DNA of 64,000 nt, from NCBI GenBank assembly GCA_021793675.1, contig JAJYSG010000001.1:1-64000 (forward strand), given 5' to 3'. The position numbers were made by a program, and so were the translations under genes. The notes under the pieces are model-generated. The model saw nothing but the letters and a program-made list of their open reading frames with translations. It made no database searches and was not told the origin of the DNA. Below, one piece after another: positions 9,225 through 19,755 of this stretch (the first letter of the stretch is position 1; each line of letters begins with the position of its first letter). This stretch comes from Actinomycetes bacterium (GTDB taxonomy: Bacteria; Actinomycetota; Actinomycetes; Actinomycetales; Cellulomonadaceae).

Positions 9225-9308
9225 TCAGCGGTGACACGGACAGCAGGACGTGCACATTCGGCACAGGGCGCGCACCGACGCCAGGGCGGCGGTCGGGCGC
9301 GTGCTCAC
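9225..9308 (-). CDS. Small polycysteine leader peptide (27 aa)
   Basis: A short GTG-initiated ORF encodes 27 residues with cysteines at 16, 19, 22, 23 and 25 (ending CTSCCPCHR). The hexamer GAAACT (fits the xAxxxT core of a -10) lies at 9315-9320, exactly 6 nt before the GTG, which predicts a leaderless mRNA. Leaderless ORFs ending in cysteine runs are known in mycobacteria as attenuating leader peptides that sense charged tRNA-Cys. Here the ORF is followed by alternative hairpins and then the winged-helix gene. It has no ribosome binding site, in keeping with leaderless initiation. That the peptide is made is an inference. Confidence 0.6.
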   Translation of the reverse strand: MSTRPTAALASVRALCRMCTSCCPCHR

Positions 9309-9442
9309 GGCTCGAGTTTCGCACCGGGACCCGGACCGGGCGGGGCGCCCGCCGGGGTGTCCCACCACGTGAGACGGTGTGACGGCGCGCGGCCCGGCGG
9401 GACCCCGGTTCCGGCACGCACGAGCCGCACCGGCCCGGCTGG

Positions 9443-9448
9443 TAGAGT
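9443..9448 (+). promoter_or_regulatory. Probable -10 element of the rpsO promoter
   Basis: TAGAGT, in the sequence GGTAGAGTTG, fits an actinobacterial -10 hexamer and would start rpsO transcription near 9455. No clear -35 is seen. This leaves an ~80-nt 5' untranslated region, where S15 autoregulation could act. The rest of 9309-9536 holds no gene I can support. Confidence 0.5.
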
Positions 9449-9536
9449 TGTGAGGCCGTACGAACGGCCGCGGACACACAGAGCCCGGGTGGACATGCCC
9501 CGGCGCGCCGCGCAACGAGACAACGAAGGAGAGCCC

Positions 9537-9806
9537 GTGGCCCTCGACGCCGCCACCAAGCAGGCCATCATCACCGAGTACGCGACGCACGAGGGCGACA
9601 CCGGTTCGCCCGAGGTCCAGGTCGCCGTGCTCTCGCAGCGCATCAAGGACCTCACGGAGCACCTGAAGGTCAACAAGCACGACTTCCACTCCGAGCGCGG
9701 CATGATGCTGCTCATCGGCCGGCGCCGTCGCCTGCTCAGCTACCTCCAGAAGGTCGACATCGAGCGCTACCGCACCCTCATCGAGCGGCTCGGTCTGCGT
9801 CGATAG
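9537..9806 (+). CDS. rpsO: 30S ribosomal protein S15
   Basis: S15 binds the 16S rRNA central domain early in 30S assembly. The 89-residue product has the full family sequence: [15 protein letters not shown] near residue 22, [17 protein letters not shown], then the basic [12 protein letters not shown] helix, ending LIERLGLRR. The GTG start follows GAAGGAGAG at 9525-9533, a good ribosome binding site. A terminator-like hairpin separates it from pnp, the usual downstream partner. Confidence 0.98.
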   Translation: MALDAATKQAIITEYATHEGDTGSPEVQVAVLSQRIKDLTEHLKVNKHDFHSERGMMLLIGRRRRLLSYLQKVDIERYRTLIERLGLRR

Positions 9807-9815
9807 CACGTCCCA

Positions 9816-9847
9816 CCGGCTCGGACCCGCAGAAGGGTCCGGGCCGG
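9816..9847 (+). terminator. Hairpin terminator / processing site between rpsO and pnp
   Basis: A 13-bp stem (CCGGCTCGGACCC with GGGTCCGGGCCGG, one G-U pair) closes a 6-nt loop GCAGAA right after rpsO, followed by only TT. In other bacteria this interval contains both an rpsO terminator and an RNase processing site for pnp autoregulation. Confidence 0.7.
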
Positions 9848-9992
9848 TTCTGCGTACCACACCGTCACCACCCGCGCCGGCCGGCCCGCGTCCGGTCCTC
9901 GGTAGTGGCCCCCGGACGACACACGGTCCGTGAGCCTCGATCGAAGACCGCCGAGGTCTCGTCCGGCGCCTTCGAGAACAAGGAGGGCACCC

Positions 9993-12230
9993 ATGGAGGG
10001 TCCCGAGATCCAGTTCGCCGAAGCCGTCATCGACAACGGCGCGTTCGGCACTCGCACGGTCCGGTTCGAGACCGGACGCCTCGCCAAGCAGGCCGCCGGC
10101 TCCGCCGTCGCCTACCTCGACGACTCCACGATGCTCCTGTCGGCGACCACCGCCGGCAAGGAGCCGAAGGAGCAGTTCGACTTCTTCCCGCTGACGGTCG
10201 ACGTCGAGGAGCGGCAGTACGCCGCCGGCAAGATCCCCGGCTCGTTCTTCCGCCGCGAGGGCCGCCCCTCGACCGAGGCGATCCTCGCCTGCCGGCTCAT
10301 CGACCGCCCGCTGCGGCCGCTGTTCGTCAAGGGCCTGCGCAACGAGGTCCAGGTCGTCGTCACGGTGCTGTCGCTGCACCCCGACGACGCCTACGACGTG
10401 CTGGCGATCAACGCCGCGTCGGTGTCCACCGGCCTGTCCGGCCTGCCGTTCTCCGGCCCGGTGGCCGCGACGCGCATCGCGCTCATCGACGGTCAGTGGG
10501 TGGCGTTCCCGCGCTACACCGAGCGCGAGCGGGCGACCTTCGACATGGTGGTGGCCGGGCGCATCGTCGGCGACGACGTCGCGATCGCGATGATCGAGGC
10601 CGAGGCGCCCGACAACACGTGGGACCTCATCCACGGCGGCGGCGGCACCACCCCGACCGAGGAGGTCGTCGCCCAGGGCCTGGAGGCCGCCAAGCCGTTC
10701 CTGCGGGCGCTGTGCCTGGCGCAGGCCGAGCTGGCGAGCAAGGCCGCCAAGGAGACCGTCCAGTTCCCGGTGTTCCCGGAGTACCAGCCCGACGTGTACG
10801 ACGCCGTCGAGGCGGGCACCACCGCCAAGCTCGAGACCGCGCTGTCGATCGCCGCCAAGCAGGAGCGCGAGGGCCGGATCGACGAGATCAAGGCCGAGAT
10901 CAAGGCCGAGCTCGCCGAGCAGTTCCCGGGCCGCGAGAAGGAGATCTCCGCCGCCTACCGGTCGGTGCAGAAGAAGCTCATCCGTCGCCGCATCCTCACC
11001 GACGGCTTCCGCATCGACGGCCGGGGCCTGCGGGACATCCGCACGCTGTCGGCCGAGGTCGAGGTGCTGCCGCGGGTGCACGGCTCGGCGCTGTTCGAGC
11101 GCGGCGAGACGCAGATCCTCGGCGTGACGACGCTCAACATGCTTCGCATGGAGCAGCAGATCGACTCGCTGTCGCCGGTGACGCGCAAGCGCTACATGCA
11201 CCACTACAACTTCCCGCCGTTCTCGACCGGCGAGACCGGGCGCGTGGGCTCGCCCAAGCGCCGCGAGATCGGCCACGGCGCGCTGGCGGAGCGGGCGCTC
11301 GTCCCGGTGCTGCCGACGCGCGAGGAGTTCCCCTACGCGATCCGCCAGGTGTCCGAGGCCCTCGGCTCCAACGGCTCGACGTCCATGGGCTCCGTGTGCG
11401 CCTCGACGCTGTCGCTGCTCAACGCCGGTGTGCCGCTGCGCGCCCCGGTGGCGGGCATCGCGATGGGCCTGGTCTCGGACGTCGTGGACGGGCAGGCGCG
11501 GTATGCCGCGCTGACCGACATCCTCGGCGCCGAGGACGCGTTCGGTGACATGGACTTCAAGGTCGCCGGCACGCGCGAGTTCGTCACCGCGATCCAGCTG
11601 GACACCAAGCTCGACGGCATCCCGGCGAGCGTCCTGGCCGGCGCGCTGACGCAGGCCAAGGAGGCCCGCCTGGCGATCCTCGACGTCATCGCCGAGGCGA
11701 TCGACACGCCGGACGAGATGAGCCCGTTCGCGCCGCGCGTCATCACGGTCAAGGTGCCGGTCGACAAGATCGGCGAGGTCATCGGCCCGAAGGGCAAGAT
11801 GATCAACCAGATCCAGGAGGAGACCGGCGCCGACATCTCGATCGAGGACGACGGCACCGTCTACATCGGCGCGACCGACGGCCCGTCGGCCGAGGCGGCG
11901 CGGGCCGCGATCAACGCGATCGCGAACCCGCACATGCCGGAGATCGGCGAGCGGTTCGTCGGGACGGTCGTCAAGACGACCACCTTCGGCGCGTTCGTCT
12001 CCCTCTCGCCGGGCAAGGACGGGCTGCTGCACATCTCGCAGATCCGCAAGCTCGTCGGCGGCAAGCGCGTGGAGAACGTCGAGGACGTCCTCGCCGTGGG
12101 CCAGAAGGTCCAGGTCGAGATCGGCGAGATCGACCCGCGCGGCAAGCTGTCGCTGCACGCGGTGCTGGACGACGAGCCGGCGGCCGAGGCCGCCGAGTCC
12201 GAGTCCGAGTCCGAGCCGGCCGACGCCTGA
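9993..12230 (+). CDS. pnp: Polyribonucleotide nucleotidyltransferase (PNPase)
   Basis: PNPase degrades RNA 3'-5' phosphorolytically and can add 3' tails. In actinobacteria it also takes part in (p)ppGpp-linked RNA decay. The 745-residue product has two RNase PH domains (about 15-240 and 340-570) joined by a helical linker rich in [11 protein letters not shown] domain follows (~582-640, with [17 protein letters not shown]), then an S1 domain (~650-720, with [17 protein letters not shown]), and an acidic Ser/Glu tail. The ATG at 9993 has AGGAGGG six bases upstream. The M16 protease gene begins 1 bp after the stop, which suggests an operon. Confidence 0.98.
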   Translation: MEGPEIQFAEAVIDNGAFGTRTVRFETGRLAKQAAGSAVAYLDDSTMLLSATTAGKEPKEQFDFFPLTVDVEERQYAAGKIPGSFFRREGRPSTEAILACRLIDRPLRPLFVKGLRNEVQVVVTVLSLHPDDAYDVLAINAASVSTGLSGLPFSGPVAATRIALIDGQWVAFPRYTERERATFDMVVAGRIVGDDVAIAMIEAEAPDNTWDLIHGGGGTTPTEEVVAQGLEAAKPFLRALCLAQAELASKAAKETVQFPVFPEYQPDVYDAVEAGTTAKLETALSIAAKQEREGRIDEIKAEIKAELAEQFPGREKEISAAYRSVQKKLIRRRILTDGFRIDGRGLRDIRTLSAEVEVLPRVHGSALFERGETQILGVTTLNMLRMEQQIDSLSPVTRKRYMHHYNFPPFSTGETGRVGSPKRREIGHGALAERALVPVLPTREEFPYAIRQVSEALGSNGSTSMGSVCASTLSLLNAGVPLRAPVAGIAMGLVSDVVDGQARYAALTDILGAEDAFGDMDFKVAGTREFVTAIQLDTKLDGIPASVLAGALTQAKEARLAILDVIAEAIDTPDEMSPFAPRVITVKVPVDKIGEVIGPKGKMINQIQEETGADISIEDDGTVYIGATDGPSAEAARAAINAIANPHMPEIGERFVGTVVKTTTFGAFVSLSPGKDGLLHISQIRKLVGGKRVENVEDVLAVGQKVQVEIGEIDPRGKLSLHAVLDDEPAAEAAESESESEPADA

Positions 12231-12231
12231 C

Positions 12232-13578
12232 GTGCCGCTGGACCTCCCGCTCGTCCGCACCGGACAGCCCGGGGCCGAGCGTTCCGCCGGGCAGGACGGC
12301 GACGCCATCGTGCGTCGTTCCGTCCTGCCCGGCGGGGTCCGCGTCCTGACGGAGCGGATGGCCGGGCTGCGGTCGGCGACCGTGGGGGCCTGGGTGGGCG
12401 TCGGCTCGCGCGACGAGACCGACGGCCACTTCGGCTCCACCCACTTCCTGGAGCACCTGCTCTTCAAGGGCACGGCGAAGCGCACGGCGATGGACATCGC
12501 CGAGGCGTTCGACGCCGTGGGCGGCGAGGCCAACGCCGCCACCGGCAAGGAGGACACCTGCTACTACGCGCGGGTCCTCGACGCCGACGTGCCGATGGCC
12601 GTGGACGTCATCGCGGACATGGTGACGTCGGCGCGGCTCGACGCCGGCGAGCTCGAGACCGAGCGCGGCGTCATCCTCGAAGAGCTCGCGATGAACGACG
12701 ACGACCCGAGCGACGTGGTGCACGACGAGTTCGCCGCCGCGGTGCTCGGCACCCACCCGCTGGGGCGGCCGATCGGCGGCACGCCGGCGACGATCCGCGC
12801 CGCGCCGCGCGACGCCGTGTGGGAGCACTACCGCTGGCACTACCGGCCGGCCACGCTCGTCGTCACCGCCGCGGGCGGCGTGGACCACGACGCCCTGGTC
12901 GCGCAGGTGGCGCAGGCCCTCGCCGAGGGCGGCTGGGAGCTGGCGGACGACGCGGTGCCGCAGGCCCGCCGCGCGGCGACCCCGCGGGGTCTGCCCGCCG
13001 GCACGGCCGGCATCCCGGCGGCGGGCGTCGAGCGCAGCGTGCGCCGCCCCACCGAGCAGGCCAACGTCATCGTGGGCGGTGTCGCGCTCACCGCGACCGA
13101 TCCTCGGCGGTTCGCGCTGTCGGTGCTCAACGCGGTGCTCGGCGGTGGCATGAGCTCGCGGCTGTTCCAGGAGATCCGCGAGAAGCGCGGCCTGGCGTAC
13201 TCGACCTACTCGTTCTCCTCGGGCCACGCCGACGCCGGCCTCTTCGGGCTGTACGCCGGCTGCACGCCGTCGCGTGTCGACGAGGTCACGGGCCTCATGG
13301 TCGCCGAGCTGGAGAAGCTCGCGGACGGCGGCGTCAGACCCGCCGAGCTGGCCCGCTGCATCGGCCAGCTGTGCGGTTCGCTCATGCTGGGTCTGGAGGA
13401 CACCGGCTCGCGCATGACGCGGCTGGGCCGTGCCGAGCTGGTGCACGGCGAGCTGCTGTCGCTCGACGAGACGCTCGAGCGGGTGCGGGCCGTGACGGCC
13501 GGGGAGGTGCAGACGCTGGCGGCCGAGCTGGCTGCGGCGCCCCGCTCCGTGGTGCGCGTCGGGCCGTTCGGCGACTGA
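12232..13578 (+). CDS. M16 family zinc metalloprotease
   Basis: The 448-residue product is a pitrilysin/processing-peptidase family (M16B-like) protease. The inverted zinc motif HFLEH (HxxEH) is at about residue 71, and the third ligand lies in ETERGVILEEL about 75 residues later. The C-terminal inactive half-domain shows GGGMSSRLFQEIREKRGLAYS, typical of the family. The catalytic residues are intact. The gene sits immediately after pnp, the standard actinobacterial order, probably as one transcript. Substrates are unknown. There is no signal peptide, so it is likely cytoplasmic. Confidence 0.93.
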   Translation: MPLDLPLVRTGQPGAERSAGQDGDAIVRRSVLPGGVRVLTERMAGLRSATVGAWVGVGSRDETDGHFGSTHFLEHLLFKGTAKRTAMDIAEAFDAVGGEANAATGKEDTCYYARVLDADVPMAVDVIADMVTSARLDAGELETERGVILEELAMNDDDPSDVVHDEFAAAVLGTHPLGRPIGGTPATIRAAPRDAVWEHYRWHYRPATLVVTAAGGVDHDALVAQVAQALAEGGWELADDAVPQARRAATPRGLPAGTAGIPAAGVERSVRRPTEQANVIVGGVALTATDPRRFALSVLNAVLGGGMSSRLFQEIREKRGLAYSTYSFSSGHADAGLFGLYAGCTPSRVDEVTGLMVAELEKLADGGVRPAELARCIGQLCGSLMLGLEDTGSRMTRLGRAELVHGELLSLDETLERVRAVTAGEVQTLAAELAAAPRSVVRVGPFGD

Positions 13579-13586
13579 GCCCCGGC

Positions 13587-14546
13587 TCAGCCGTCCGCCG
13601 GCTGGATGCCGGCCGGCGGCACGTCGGCCGACGTCAGCACGTCGGCGCCCCACACGGCGGCCGGCCGCCACAGCGCCACCGCGGCGCAGGCGACGAGCAT
13701 CCCGGCCGGAACGCCCAACGCGGTGACGGGGTTGAGCACGAGCATCCACGCGAGCACCGGCGGGCCGGCCGTGACCAGCGTGACGAGCGCTACGAGCAGG
13801 CCACCGACGAGCCCGGTCCCGGACAGGACCGCTGCCGCGACCAGGGCGGCCGCGAGCGGCACGGCGACGTCGTGGACGGTTTGGAGCCCTGGTGCGGACA
13901 GGCCGTCGGGGGTGTGGGAGACGTAGCCCGCCACCAGGGCGCCGGCCACCCCGACCGCTGCTGGCAGCCCGACGACGACCGCCGCCAGCGCCACGCCCCG
14001 GCGCCGCGGCGGCGTCAGGGCGCCGGCGGCGTCGTCGGTGGCCCGCCCGGAACGAACGGCCAGGAGCGAGGCTGCGACCAGGAGCGCGACGAGCAGCAGG
14101 AGGAAGCCCCACGCGGGGTGCAGCAGCGCCGGGTGCACGCCGGCGTCGTGCCACCGGTACGGCGCGGCTGGTCCGGGCCACAGGTCGAACCAGATCACCG
14201 GGCCGGGGTCCACCAGGGACAGCGCCGCCCGCAGCATGACCGTGGTCACCGCGAGCGCCGCGGGCAGCCATGCCGTGCGTCCTCGCGCGCGCGCCCTCGT
14301 CGCCCACCAGCACACGGCGAGCCACACGGCGACGGCCCGCGCCCAACCCCAGCCCGACTGCAGCGCCGCGCCCCAGTCGAGCGGCTCGACCGTCAACGGG
14401 CCGGCGGGGCCGGGATGGGCGGCGATCTCCAGCCGCAGCACCTGCGTGCAGGCCGCCATGATGCCGGAGCCGCCGACGACGGCGACGGCGCTCAGGACCA
14501 CCAGGTCACGGGCGAAGACGAGCAACGTACGCGGCACAGCCCCCAT
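13587..14546 (-). CDS. Polytopic membrane protein of unknown function
   Basis: The 319-residue product has about 7-8 hydrophobic segments, among them LLVFARDLVVLSAVAVVGG near the N-terminus, a WGFLLLLVALLVAASLLAV helix mid-protein and several Ala/Val/Leu-rich helices toward the C-terminus. A long extracytoplasmic loop may lie between the first two helices. I recognise no transporter or enzyme motif. It is convergent with the M16 gene (8-bp gap) and divergent from dapB, so it is probably monocistronic. The start is not certain, because a GTG three codons in is equally possible. Confidence 0.65.
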   Translation of the reverse strand: MGAVPRTLLVFARDLVVLSAVAVVGGSGIMAACTQVLRLEIAAHPGPAGPLTVEPLDWGAALQSGWGWARAVAVWLAVCWWATRARARGRTAWLPAALAVTTVMLRAALSLVDPGPVIWFDLWPGPAAPYRWHDAGVHPALLHPAWGFLLLLVALLVAASLLAVRSGRATDDAAGALTPPRRRGVALAAVVVGLPAAVGVAGALVAGYVSHTPDGLSAPGLQTVHDVAVPLAAALVAAAVLSGTGLVGGLLVALVTLVTAGPPVLAWMLVLNPVTALGVPAGMLVACAAVALWRPAAVWGADVLTSADVPPAGIQPADG

Positions 14547-14581
14547 GGCCGACGCATCGTCACGCGGGCACCCCGGCTTGA

Positions 14582-15858
<1,277 letters not shown>

Positions 15859-15864
15859 CGCCGG

Positions 15865-16434
15865 CTACAGCAGCGCGCCCCAGCGGTGCTCACGCAGCAC
15901 GGCCTGCGCGCCGTCCGGTCCCGGCCCGGAGGCCAGCTCCCGCACCGCGCCGTCGGGCGAGAGCCCCGCGGTCCGGAGGAACCTGATCCGTGCCTCGTCG
16001 CCGTCGGCGACCCATGTCACGAGCTGGTCGGCGCCGTCGGCACGCAGCGCGTCCACCGCGGCGGCGAGCAGGCGGGAGCCGTGACCCGAGCGCTGCTGGG
16101 CCGGCGCCACCTCCAGCGCCAGCAGGACGCCGCCGGGCGTCTGGTCGGCGGCGTTCGGCGGCGCCGGCACCGGCGCGACCGAGGCGAACCCGACGAGGCG
16201 TGGCCCGGCCAACGCCACCAGCACGTGGAACGTGCCGGCCGGGGGTGCGGCGATCGCGGCGCGCCACCGCTCGACGACCACCGCCTCGTCGAGCATGTCG
16301 AGAGCGCCTGCGCCCAGGGTGTCGCCGTAGGCCGCGCGCCATGCCGTGAGCTGGACCGCGGCGATCGCGGCTTCGTCGCCCGGGACGGCGGGACGGACGG
16401 AGACGTCGGCGGTCGGGTGGAGGTGGGACGGCAC
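15865..16434 (-). CDS. GNAT family N-acetyltransferase
   Basis: The 189-residue protein has a GNAT fold: VSVRPAVPGDEAAIAAVQ starts the N-terminal strand-helix, and motif A appears as LALEVAPAQQRSGHGSRLLAAAVD near residue 110-130, with the acetyl-CoA-binding Q/RxxGxG/A variant QRSGHG. A later FLRTAGLSPDGAVRE matches motif B. The substrate is unknown. A TAGGCT hexamer at 16441-16446 on this strand lies 6 nt before the GTG, so the mRNA is probably leaderless. It converges with the dapB operon (6-bp gap). Confidence 0.88.
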   Translation of the reverse strand: MPSHLHPTADVSVRPAVPGDEAAIAAVQLTAWRAAYGDTLGAGALDMLDEAVVVERWRAAIAAPPAGTFHVLVALAGPRLVGFASVAPVPAPPNAADQTPGGVLLALEVAPAQQRSGHGSRLLAAAVDALRADGADQLVTWVADGDEARIRFLRTAGLSPDGAVRELASGPGPDGAQAVLREHRWGALL

Positions 16435-16479
16435 CGGGTGAGCCTAGCCCGGAGGTTGCGCGGGTGTGGTGTGCCGGTG

Positions 16480-16995
16480 ACCTGGAAAGTGCCCCTGACC
16501 TGGGATGATGTGTCTTGCGACGGGCAGGTCAGACCAGTTCGAGGAGCACCTTCCAGGTGAGGAGGACTGCTGGGGCCTATCCACGGCCGGCCGTTGATGC
16601 GAGGGGCGGGTCGGCGGTCGGTCAGGCCGGTGGGGTGCTGCTGACCTCCACGGTCAGGGTGGCGGGTCTGGACGCTGGGCTGTCGGCGGGGTTGGCGCCG
16701 TGGCGGCCCGCCGGTGCGACCCATGATCCGGCCAAGGTGCTGCTGGACCTGGCGTTGACCCTGGCCCTGGGTGGGGACACCTGCTCGGACCTGGCCGTGG
16801 TCCGCGCCGAGCCGGCGGTCTTCGGCCCGGTGGCCTTCGACCGGACGCTGTCGCGCACGATCACCCGGCGGCCGGCGACGTGACAAGGTCCTGCCGGCGA
16901 TCGACCGCGCTCGAGCCTCGGCGAGGGCACGGGTCTGGGCCGCGGCCGGGACCGGCGCCCCACCCCGCACGACACCGCGGAGCCGTGTCACACCC
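16480..16995 (+). mobile_element. Remnant of an IS1380-like insertion sequence
   Basis: The remnant comprises a left-end-like non-coding stretch from about 16480 (CCTGGAAAGTGCCCCTGACC) and the broken transposase gene. No right inverted repeat or target duplication is evident, so both limits are approximate. The bases from ~16970 to 17055 hold no feature I can identify. Confidence 0.6.
16557..16968 (+). pseudogene. Truncated, frameshifted IS1380-family transposase
   Basis: From the GTG at 16557 (GAGGAG upstream) the frame encodes a transposase N-terminus: AGAYPRPAVDARGG, then APWRPAGATHDPAKVLLDLA and TLALGGDTCSDLAV, ending at a premature stop at 16881-16883. In frame +1 the similarity continues as DKVLPAIDRARASARARVWAAAG, so about one base was lost near 16871-16880. 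After ~16968 nothing transposase-like follows; the catalytic core is missing. IS1380 transposases are ~450 residues, so only the first third survives. It is a dead remnant; family assignment is from recalled family sequence. Confidence 0.75.
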
Positions 16996-17055
16996 CGACG
17001 GCAGCAGGACTGCCCGACACCGAGCGCCACCGCTCACCCTGAAGGATCGAGGCGG

Positions 17056-17376
17056 TCACGGCAGACCGGCCCACCGCAGCAGCGCGGTGACGACGGCCGC
17101 CACGAGGACGACGACGACGAACGGCGCCCTGACGACGAGTGCGACCGCGGCGGCGGCGAGCCCGGCGACGCGCGCGTCGAGCACCACGCGGCCGTTGCTC
17201 GTGGCCGCCTGCACCGCGACGAGCGCGGAGAGCAGCGCGACGGTGACGAGCGCGGCGACCCGGGCCACCGGAGGCTTGGCGAGCCAGTGCCGCGGCAGCA
17301 GGTGACCGACGAGCTTGATGGCGAACGTCGCGACGCCGGCCGCGACGATGGCCAGCCACAGGACGGCACCCTTCAC
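17056..17376 (-). CDS. azlD: Branched-chain amino acid exporter small subunit (AzlD)
   Basis: The 106-residue product is almost wholly hydrophobic with 3-4 membrane segments and matches the AzlD family: an N-terminal LWLAIVAAGVATFAIKLVGH helix with the conserved Lys/His-containing boundary, and LPRHWLAKPPVARVAALV. AzlD pairs with AzlC to export branched-chain amino acids. The GTG at 17376 is preceded by GGAGG at 5-nt spacing and overlaps the azlC stop (GTGA), so the two are co-translated. Confidence 0.88.
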   Translation of the reverse strand: MKGAVLWLAIVAAGVATFAIKLVGHLLPRHWLAKPPVARVAALVTVALLSALVAVQAATSNGRVVLDARVAGLAAAAVALVVRAPFVVVVLVAAVVTALLRWAGLP

Positions 17377-18110
17377 GGCGACCTCCGCTCCGATGACACC
17401 CGCGCGGCCACGGCGCGGGGCACCCCGGCGCCATCCGGGCGCCACAGCACGCCGACGAGCACGGCGAGCCCGGCCGCGAGGAGCACGGGCACGCCCGACG
17501 GCAGCACCGGCGTGGTGGCCAGCGCGACGACGACGGCGGCGCCCGCGACCACCTGGGCGGCGCGGTCCGCCAACCGGGGCCAGACGAGCCCGAGGAACGC
17601 CGCTGCGGCCGCGGCGTCCAGGCCGTAGCGTCGCGGGTCGCCGGCGGCACCGCCCAGCAGGGCGCCGAGCAGGGTGAACACGTTCCACAGCAGGAACACG
17701 CCGGCACCGGTCCACCAGAAGCCGACGCGGGCCGCCGTGGGGTCCCGCTGCGCCGTGCCGACCGCCGTCGACTCGTCGATCGTCAGCTGGGCGGCCAGGA
17801 GGCGGTGCGCTCCACGAGCTTCCACGAGCGGCGCGACCTGCGGGCCGTACAGCGCGTTGCGCACGCCGACCAGCGCCGCCGTCGCGATCGCCGCTCCCGG
17901 CGAGCCGCCGGAGCCGGCGACGCCGATGAAGGCGAACTGCGAGCCGCCGGAGAACATCACCAGCGACAGCGCCATCGTCTGCCACACGTCGAGCCCGGCG
18001 ACCACCGACAGCGCACCGAACGACACGCCGTACAGGCCGGTGGCCACCGCCACGGACAGCGCCTGGCGCACCGCCGCCCGGACCGGCGGAGTCGTCGCTG
18101 GTCGTGCCAC
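17373..18110 (-). CDS. azlC: Branched-chain amino acid exporter large subunit (AzlC)
   Basis: This is a 245-residue, 7-8 TM AzlC-family permease. Family motifs include GVSFGALSVVAG near residue 30, LVMFSGGSQFAFIGV and the RNALYGPQVAPL region. It forms the BrnFE/AzlCD-type exporter with the downstream AzlD. I chose GTG 18110 because CAGGCT (18117-18122 on this strand) lies 6 nt upstream, suggesting a leaderless mRNA; an in-frame ATG at 18170 would add 20 unconserved residues. No Lrp-like regulator gene is adjacent. Confidence 0.87.
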   Translation of the reverse strand: MARPATTPPVRAAVRQALSVAVATGLYGVSFGALSVVAGLDVWQTMALSLVMFSGGSQFAFIGVAGSGGSPGAAIATAALVGVRNALYGPQVAPLVEARGAHRLLAAQLTIDESTAVGTAQRDPTAARVGFWWTGAGVFLLWNVFTLLGALLGGAAGDPRRYGLDAAAAAAFLGLVWPRLADRAAQVVAGAAVVVALATTPVLPSGVPVLLAAGLAVLVGVLWRPDGAGVPRAVAARVSSERRSP

Positions 18111-18185
18111 GGGCACAGCCTGACACGCGGACCCCGGCGCGCGGCCCGGGCGTCCGCCGACGGGTCGCACCGCGACGTGGACGGC

Positions 18186-19655
18186 TCAGACCGCGACGTA
18201 GACGGTGTCGAGGTACTCGTCGAGCCCCTCGGCGCCGCCCTCGCGCCCGAGCCCGGAGCTCTTGACACCGCCGAACGGTGCCGTCGCGTCCGAGACCATG
18301 CCGCGGTTGACCCCCAGCATGCCGGTGTCGAGCGCCTCGGCGAGCCGCAGCGCACGCGACAGGTCGCCCGTGTACGCGTACGCCACGAGCCCGAAGGGCG
18401 TCGCGTTCGCCATCGTGATCGCCTCCTGCTCGGAGCCGAACGTCAGCACGGCGGCCACCGGGCCGAAGATCTCCTCGGTGACCAGGGGCATGTCCGGCGT
18501 CACCCGGTCGAGCACCGTGGGGGCGTAGAACCATCCCGGCCGGTGCGGCCGCTCGCCGCCGATGCGCACGCGCGCCCCGGCGCCGGCTGCGCCCGCGACG
18601 AGCTCGTCCACCCGCTCCACCGCGGCGCCCTCGATGAGCGGCCCCACGGTGACGCCAGGCTCGGCGCCGTGCCCGACGACGAGCGTGGCGAACGCCTCGG
18701 TGAGCCGCTCCGTGAACTCCCCGGCGACCTTCGCGTGGACCAGGAACCGGTTGGCGGCCACGCACGTCTGGCCCGAGTTGCGCATCTTCGCGGCGATCGC
18801 GCCGGTGACGGCGGCGTCGAGGTCGGCGTCCTCGAAGACGAGGAACGGCGCGTTCCCGCCGAGCTCCATCGAGGTGCGCAGCACGTTCTGCGCCGCCCCT
18901 GCCAGCAGGGTGCGGCCGACCTCCGTCGAGCCGGTGAAGCTGAGCTTGCGCAGCCGGGGGTCGGCGAGCAGCGGCTCGCTGACGCCGCGCGCGGACGACG
19001 AGGGCACGACGTTGAGCACGCCGCCCGGCAGGTCACGGCGCGCCAGCTCCTCGCGGATGATCTCGGCGACCAGTGCCGTGGTCAGCGGCGCGAGCCGGGC
19101 GGGCTTGACGATCGCGGTGCAGCCCGCGGCGAGGGCCGGGGCGACCTTGCGCGCGATCATCGCGATCGGGAAGTTCCAGGGCGTGATGAGCAGTGCGGGG
19201 CCGACCGGCCGGCGCAGCACCAGCTGGTGGTGGGTGCCGGCGGGAGCGCGCCTGGCCAGGCCGTCGAAGCGGACCGCCTCACCGGAGAACCAGCGGAAGT
19301 AGTCGGCCGCGTAGGCCACCTCGGCGCGCGCCTCGGCGAGCGGCTTGCCGCCCTCCGCGGTGACGAGGGCCGCGATGTCCTCGGCGTGCGCCCTGATGGC
19401 GTCGTAGACGGCGCGCAGCAGCTCGGAGCGCTCGGAGGGAGCGCTCGAGCGGTAGGCCGCGAAGGCCTCGTCGGCCGCCGTCAGGGCGGCCACCGCGTCG
19501 TCGCTCGTGGCGTCCGCGACGTCGAAGAGCACCTCGGTGGTGCCGGGGTCGTGCACCGGGAACGTCGCGCCGCCCGAGGCGGGGCGCCATCCGCCGCCGA
19601 TGAGCAGCCCGGTGGGCACGTGGGCGGCGACCGTGGGCGGCAACGATGGCGTCAT
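18186..19655 (-). CDS. gabD: NAD(P)-dependent succinate-semialdehyde dehydrogenase-type ALDH
   Basis: The 489-residue protein belongs to the aldehyde dehydrogenase superfamily. Motifs in order: [29 protein letters not shown], the general-base Glu in MELGGNAPF, the nucleophile in [11 protein letters not shown] (Cys near 298), and EEIFGPV. The GGNAPF and SGQTC forms and the C-terminal [22 protein letters not shown] fit the GabD subgroup, which oxidises succinate semialdehyde to succinate. The exact substrate remains inferred. CAGACT lies 6 nt before the ATG, so the mRNA may be leaderless. It is divergent from thyA and about 75 bp upstream of azlC on the same strand. Confidence 0.9.
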   Translation of the reverse strand: MTPSLPPTVAAHVPTGLLIGGGWRPASGGATFPVHDPGTTEVLFDVADATSDDAVAALTAADEAFAAYRSSAPSERSELLRAVYDAIRAHAEDIAALVTAEGGKPLAEARAEVAYAADYFRWFSGEAVRFDGLARRAPAGTHHQLVLRRPVGPALLITPWNFPIAMIARKVAPALAAGCTAIVKPARLAPLTTALVAEIIREELARRDLPGGVLNVVPSSSARGVSEPLLADPRLRKLSFTGSTEVGRTLLAGAAQNVLRTSMELGGNAPFLVFEDADLDAAVTGAIAAKMRNSGQTCVAANRFLVHAKVAGEFTERLTEAFATLVVGHGAEPGVTVGPLIEGAAVERVDELVAGAAGAGARVRIGGERPHRPGWFYAPTVLDRVTPDMPLVTEEIFGPVAAVLTFGSEQEAITMANATPFGLVAYAYTGDLSRALRLAEALDTGMLGVNRGMVSDATAPFGGVKSSGLGREGGAEGLDEYLDTVYVAV

Positions 19656-19755
19656 GGGGCCAGTCTGGCCCGCATCCGTGAGGGCGCACGCAGAGCGCGA
19701 CGCACCCGCGGAGATGACCGGCCGCCGGCCCGGGCGGGTGCCTAGCATGGCGCCC

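Noticed and set aside
9308..12557. Long minus-strand open frame extending upstream of the leader ORF
   Set aside because: Only its last 27 codons make sense, as the polycysteine leader. The rest is antisense to rpsO and pnp.
16880..17628. Plus-strand frames downstream of the IS remnant
   Set aside because: Apart from the short transposase continuation to ~16968, they are antisense to azlD and azlC and have no similarity.
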